DNA of 64,000 bases from Diphasiastrum complanatum (Eukaryota > Streptophyta > Lycopodiopsida > Lycopodiales > Lycopodiaceae): positions 19,520,041-19,584,040 of the forward strand of contig CM055093.1 in assembly GCA_029204225.1 (NCBI GenBank), given 5' to 3'. The position numbers were made by a program, and so were the translations under genes. The notes below the pieces were generated by a model, which was not told the origin of the DNA, searched no databases, and saw nothing but the letters and a program-made list of their open reading frames with translations. Of this stretch, positions 59,394 to 64,000 are shown piece by piece; positions within the stretch are counted from its first letter, which is position 1; each line of letters starts with the position of its first letter.

Positions 59394-59960
59394 TGTGAAA
59401 GTACTGTACTTTAGGACCATAAATGGATCTACAAAAGATCCACAAGAGCGATTGGATGCTTGCTTAACAATCTATCAAAAAACTAGACACACAAAAGTTC
59501 ATCTAGATTGGCAATTTGACAAACAACAAGCATTAACGAACTAGCTTGAGATTGCCAATGAGCTCCAAAATTTTTCTATCTTCTCTCTACGGAGAGAGGG
59601 AATACATAGCAAATTCGACTTCCTTCTTGAAGTTAGGTGGATTTCCAACATGTAATAAGGAAGTTAACTCACTCTCCTTGACCTAAAATGAAACCCTAGT
59701 CTATTTCCTAGAGTCATGCTTGGTAGATAGCTAGTTGGTCAAATTTTCACCTTAAATCTAGGATTTAGGTCCTATAAACTAGGAATCACTACCAAAATGA
59801 CATGACCAACCCTATGGACTTGACCTAATCTACATTAGGAGTGGATTGCCACGTGGCATATTGGCCTCACATGTGTGGAATCCACTTACGTACAAAATTT
59901 ACATTATACTACATGGTTTTTGATCAGGCTAGATTTGCCAATTTTTGGCAATTCTTCACA
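59394..59960 (-). repeat. 3' LTR of copia element (567 bp)
   Basis: Lacks a 135-bp block that the other LTR has at 63261-63395; otherwise nearly identical. Confidence 0.95.
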
Positions 59961-60278
59961 CTCCTCCTTAAATTTAGCTTGATCTATTTACAACTCTCTT
60001 GATAGATGAATGAAAGCTTTTATAAGTGTCTAAAAAATCCAGCTACAAACAAGGAACTTTTGAGACTCCAATAGAGAATGATGTCCATGAAGGATCTTTC
60101 ACCACCTCTTAGAGGATCCCTTACAAGATGTTCCATAAATGTGTCTATATACATGTAGCACACTTCAAAACTAAACATCATGCCAAGCCATGGATTCCAA
60201 GGCATTTTGTGCACTTGAAGATACATCAATAAAACTACTAAGTGCATACATAATGTTGCCAAAGACAACTTGCCTTGC

Positions 60279-62237
60279 TTAATCCATATGATTGAGCCTA
60301 GATGGCTCCATCTTGATACTCAAGGTTCTTCTTGGAGTCCTTGGGTCTTGAGCTTGCTCCTCCACTTGACATGACTCCAGACCTTCAATGAATTGAATAA
60401 TGTGTTGGTCCAAAGCTACTCCTTCAAGTTTACAAATCTTCCACTCTTGAAAGATCACATTTCCACCATTGGCATCTTCTTTGATGGAAAACAAGTAGAT
60501 TCTACAATCTCTACTTGAAGAGCAAAACACTACCATTATTCCTATCATTGAAATAGGATAATCTTCGGTCCTTACATTGGAATGATCATGCTCAAAGCAT
60601 GTGGACCCAAAGATTTCCAATACAAATGATGTTTCATTTTTTATGACACTATTCAAACTATTACAAAAATAGTTATCCAATGAAATTGCTTTATCAACAG
60701 CAAATGGAGATTTGAAAGCATCTAATTTCATTGTCTTGTCATAAAGAGTACTAAACACCATAGATCTTAAAGATAAGCAACAATTCACTCCATGTCTACT
60801 AATACTATCTAACAAGTACTCAAAGATAGTAGACTCTCCAATGTTCACCACCCTTGCAAGATGCACACTTGAATGGACAATTTGCATGCAATTTGATGAC
60901 TCGGCTATTGTCATTGAGGACTTCCTTGGAACTCTCAAGCTTTGAGGCTGATCCTCAAGATCTTCCTCCTTTTGATGCTCCTCCTCAATGCAAGCAAGAT
61001 CACACTTTGCCAAGATCTCCTCCTTTGCCAAGCTCATTCTTTCAAAAGCAACACTAGCTTCCAACTTAAACAATCTTCCATGTTTAAATCCCTTTGCAAT
61101 GCAAACATCATTCTTCAAGATGAAGCAAACACCATGCTTAAAGTGGACATCCAAACCACTTTCTAAGAGTAGACCAACACTAAGCATATTCTTGGTGATT
61201 GATGGTACATAAAGGACATTTTCTAGATCCATGCATTTTGAGGATTTTAGACACAAAGAGATGGTGCCAACACCATCTATCCTACACTCTTCATCATTTG
61301 CAGTAAAGACAAACTTTTTAGCATCATTGAATGAGTGTAAGGTTGAGAAAAAGTCCTTTTCACAAGACATGTGGGAGCTAGCCCCACTGTCGATCCACCA
61401 ATTGTCTCTTGAATTGCTATTGCTTGTTGGTGAGGATGTAGATGCCATCAAGAATACATCTACTTCATCCTCCTCCTCCTCCTTTGCAAGGTTTCCTTGT
61501 TTGTCGTCCTCCACTTGTGCTCTTATCCTCTTGTAGCATTCAGACGCATAATGCCCCTTCTCTCTACAAAAGAAGCATTTCTGCTTTGACTTGTGCTTTG
61601 AGCTTGATGCATCATCCTCTTCTTTGGCCTCCTTTGGATGCTTTTTCTTTCCATTGGTCTTCTTTTTGCCCTTGAATGAGAAATTGGCTTTCTCATCACC
61701 ATCCTGCAAAGACAAGGAACTCATCCTAGATTTTGCATGGAGCATCCTACACTCTTCAGCCACTAATACACTGTGAAGTTTTTCTATAGTTGGCAAAGTG
61801 TCTTGGATGGCAAAACTTTGGATCAAATTTGAAAATTCATCTCCTAGACCATTAAGGAAAATTTGTACAAGCTCTCCATCATGAATCTTCTCTCCAATGG
61901 AAGCCAACTCCCTATTTAGAGACTTGATTCTGAGTACATAATCCTGTGCACTCTCCTCACTTCTCCTCATGCTTTGCAAAATTTGATTTCTAAGCATAAG
62001 AACTCTAGAAGTGTTGCTAGACTCATAGATTGAATTTAAAGACTCCCAAGCCTCTTTAGCACTAGTACAAGCTGATACTTCTCTCAACAAATCATTGCTC
62101 ACATTCATCTTCACACAATGAAGTACAAGCCTAGATCTCTTCTTGTATCTAGCTAACTCATGTGCACCTAGAGGTTCATCTTCATCTTCAATCAAGAACT
62201 CATAAAGGTCTTGGTGCACCAAAAGTGACTCCATCAT
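60279..62237 (-). CDS. copia gag-protease ORF, intact (652 aa)
   Basis: Residues about 1-170 are a copia gag domain (MMESLLVHQDLYEFLIEDED, VLMLRNQILQSMRRSEESAQ, LNGLGDEFSNLI). A CCHC knuckle, CFFCREKGHYASEC, lies near residue 222, and the protease NWWIDSGASSHMSCEKDF near residue 280, followed by LENVLYVPSITKNMLSVG. The last 200 residues are traces: FSIKEDANGGNVIFQEWK resembles the integrase end and QDPRTPRRTLSIKMEPSR the integrase-RT linker. So integrase core, RT and RNase H were removed while the frame stayed open. Coding-like sequence extends upstream of 62237 (SERLYSTNYAIWKV), so the true start may lie near 62310, one base out of frame. Confidence 0.92.
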   Translation of the reverse strand: MMESLLVHQDLYEFLIEDEDEPLGAHELARYKKRSRLVLHCVKMNVSNDLLREVSACTSAKEAWESLNSIYESSNTSRVLMLRNQILQSMRRSEESAQDYVLRIKSLNRELASIGEKIHDGELVQIFLNGLGDEFSNLIQSFAIQDTLPTIEKLHSVLVAEECRMLHAKSRMSSLSLQDGDEKANFSFKGKKKTNGKKKHPKEAKEEDDASSSKHKSKQKCFFCREKGHYASECYKRIRAQVEDDKQGNLAKEEEEDEVDVFLMASTSSPTSNSNSRDNWWIDSGASSHMSCEKDFFSTLHSFNDAKKFVFTANDEECRIDGVGTISLCLKSSKCMDLENVLYVPSITKNMLSVGLLLESGLDVHFKHGVCFILKNDVCIAKGFKHGRLFKLEASVAFERMSLAKEEILAKCDLACIEEEHQKEEDLEDQPQSLRVPRKSSMTIAESSNCMQIVHSSVHLARVVNIGESTIFEYLLDSISRHGVNCCLSLRSMVFSTLYDKTMKLDAFKSPFAVDKAISLDNYFCNSLNSVIKNETSFVLEIFGSTCFEHDHSNVRTEDYPISMIGIMVVFCSSSRDCRIYLFSIKEDANGGNVIFQEWKICKLEGVALDQHIIQFIEGLESCQVEEQAQDPRTPRRTLSIKMEPSRLNHMD

Positions 62238-62319
62238 AACCTTCCAAATAGCATAATTTGTAGAATATAACCTCTCACTAGCTTCTAGAAGTATGCTCTA
62301 GCAGATCCCATCTTACTAG

Positions 62320-62668
62320 TGACTTTTACAAACAAGAAATAGATTTGATTGACTTGAAACTCACAAAGGTCTCACACTTGCAGTGTTTCACTCAAATTTG
62401 ATTTCTAATCCAACAAATGGACTTATAATCACAGTTCTATCACTCCCTCACAAAGTTGGAATGAAGATAAGATGAAGTGAAAACTACTTTCAAACAAATC
62501 TTGCCAAGAAATGGATTTGATTGTCTCTAGAAACTCACTAAGGTCTCTCACTTGTAGTGTTTCACTCAAATTAGATTTCTGATCCAACAAATGGACTTAT
62601 AATCTTAGTTCTAGCACTCCCTCACAAAGTTGGAATGAAGATAAGATGATGTGAAATCTACTTACAAT
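62320..62668 (-). repeat. 175-bp tandem duplication in the copia leader
   Basis: Two units (about 62326-62490 and 62505-62668) share AGTGTTTCACTCAAATT, ATCCAACAAATGGACTTATA and CACTCCCTCACAAAGTTGG. Confidence 0.9.
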
Positions 62669-63116
62669 CAAATCTTGCCAATTTTGGCTATTTTTGGACA
62701 AAAAAATGACTTAATCTCTTTCACACTTTTTGATGTACTTTCAAGACCTGTAAAACAAGTTTAGAGGACCTGATTTTAGCCTAGATTAATTAGATCTCAT
62801 GACCCTAAGTCAAATCTAATCAACGGCACTCAATCTTGGTAGTTTATTCTAAGATTTTCACCAAAAATTACATCAAAAGCTCACAAATTGAATTTCTTTG
62901 GATCAAATGAATACCATGCATTAAATGAAAGTTCAGAGGTGCCCACACATGTGGATATTACGGATTTGGACCCCTACCAAGTTTGGGATCAAATCTCCTC
63001 ACCAAAATCAAGATTCTAGCTTGCCCTCTCAATACTAGTTTTTAGCACCAAAACTTGCTAAAAATGGATTTGCATTAGATCAATGGCTTATGATCTTGTA
63101 CTTGGCTCTGATACCA

Positions 63117-63818
63117 TGTGAAAGTACTATACTTTAGGACCATAAATGGATCTACAAAATATCCACAAGAGTGATTGGATGCTTGCTTAACAATCTATCA
63201 GAAAACTAGACACACAAAAGTTCATCTAGATTGGCAATTTGACAAACAACAAGCATTAACAATCAAAAGCATTGATCAAAATTGAAATCCGAGCCCACAC
63301 ATGTGTACTACAGGCTGTAGTACGGCCTTCAACCTGAGAAACAAGTAGAAATTGATTTTGTTTCATTTGGATCACAAAAACTCAATGTACATAGTGAACT
63401 AGCTTGAGATTGCCAATGAGCTCCAAAATTTTTCTATCTTCTCTCTACGGAGAGAGGGAATACATAGCAAATTCGACTTCCTTCTTGAAGTTAGGTGGAT
63501 TTCCAGCATGTAATAAGGAAGTTAACTCACTCTCCTTGACCTAAAATGAAACCCTAGTCTATTTCCTAGAGTCATGTTTGGTAGATAGCTAGTTGGTCAA
63601 ATTTTCACCTTAAATCAAGGATTTAGGTCCTATGAACTAGGAATCACTACCAAAATGACATGACCAACCCTATGGACTTGACCTAACCTACATTAGGAGT
63701 GGATTGCCACGTTGCATATTGGCCTCACATGTGTGGAATCCACTTATGTACAAAATTTACATTATACTACATGGTTTTTGATCAGGCTAGATTTGCCAAT
63801 TTTTGGCAATTCTTCACA
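63117..63818 (-). repeat. 5' LTR of copia element (702 bp)
   Basis: Full-length LTR with the 135-bp block at 63261-63395; PBS adjacent at 63104-63116. Confidence 0.95.
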
Positions 63819-64000
63819 TTTACCATAAATTTTAAAGAAGTCTTTGACATTTCGAAATTTGTGACAAAGAGAATATGATCTGTAGATCAGAAGATTGGTT
63901 AAACATGACCTTACCAAAACCATGACAAAGTTTCAAAAGATAATCACTTTTTAACAAATTTTTTTAAAGAATTACAAGAGAAAATGAGCAAATTTCAACT
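63819..64000 (-). pseudogene. unidentified ORF, proximal part beyond the copia element
   Basis: Minus-strand sequence from about 63886 to 63824 encodes FRNVKDFFKIYGK in the frame that continues at 59393. A splice acceptor (CTACAG) and a possible upstream donor (TTTTG/GTAAGG, about 63915) suggest exon structure. It runs off the window edge. Confidence 0.45.

Larger units (their letters stand above)
59394..63818 (-). mobile_element. Ty1/copia-type element carrying only a gag-protease ORF
   Basis: LTRs at 59394-59960 and 63117-63818 (TGTG...CACA), TSD TTTAC at 59389-59393 and 63819-63823, PBS at 63104-63116 (minus-strand TGGTATCAGAGCC), and the polypurine complement CTCCTCCTT at 59961. A 652-aa ORF (60279-62237) fills much of the interior. 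RT and RNase H are absent and integrase is reduced to traces. The LTRs differ at about eleven sites plus one 135-bp block. It is structurally young compared with other elements here, and non-autonomous. Confidence 0.95.

Overview
This is nuclear DNA from a land plant with a large, repeat-dominated genome. The basis is spliced plant-type genes (a secreted peptide:N-glycanase A and the end of a prolyl 4-hydroxylase) lost among Ty3/gypsy, Ty1/copia, LINE, Helitron and endogenous pararetrovirus remnants, plus very long (GA)n/(CT)n tracts. A fern or another large-genome lineage is plausible, but the species cannot be fixed from sequence alone. No rRNA, tRNA gene or CRISPR array was recognised.

Layout. 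1-2905: 5' part of a minus-strand gypsy element (gag-protease, leader, LTR). 2906-5692: decayed DNA. 5698-9765: a complete but dead gypsy element with 358-bp LTRs and a GTGTT target duplication. 10.6-11.7 kb: gypsy 3' end with LTR. 11.8-17.06 kb: repeat patchwork, including a 588-bp hairpin whose arms end in (CT)n and (GA)n and several tandem arrays. 17060-22138: an endogenous caulimovirus-like copy longer than one unit (repeat period about 4.85 kb) with coat, dUTPase-like, protease, RT and RNase H segments and an intergenic promoter. 22.7-32.1 kb: two halves of a gypsy chromovirus in opposite orientation, separated by head-to-head LINE pieces.

32.8-33.55 kb: last three exons of a prolyl 4-hydroxylase. 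36-38.3 kb: unidentified decayed coding DNA followed by an array of short palindromes. 38.4-43.4 kb: copia fragments and a possible non-coding LTR element. 43.6-47.4 kb: a decayed Helitron (Rep plus PIF1 helicase). 48-53 kb: microsatellites and duplicated segments. 53422-55318: an intact PNGase A gene, the best host gene here. 57.3-59.4 kb: (GA)n-linked duplications and an unidentified minus-strand gene, split by a nearly intact copia-type element (59394-63818, TSD TTTAC) that carries only a gag-protease ORF.

The host genes do not form a functional cluster; most of the content is successive insertion and decay. The most unusual items are the compact pararetrovirus with its dUTPase-like domain, the mirror-image hairpin, the palindrome array at 37.3-38.3 kb, the inverted gypsy halves, and the gag-only copia element.
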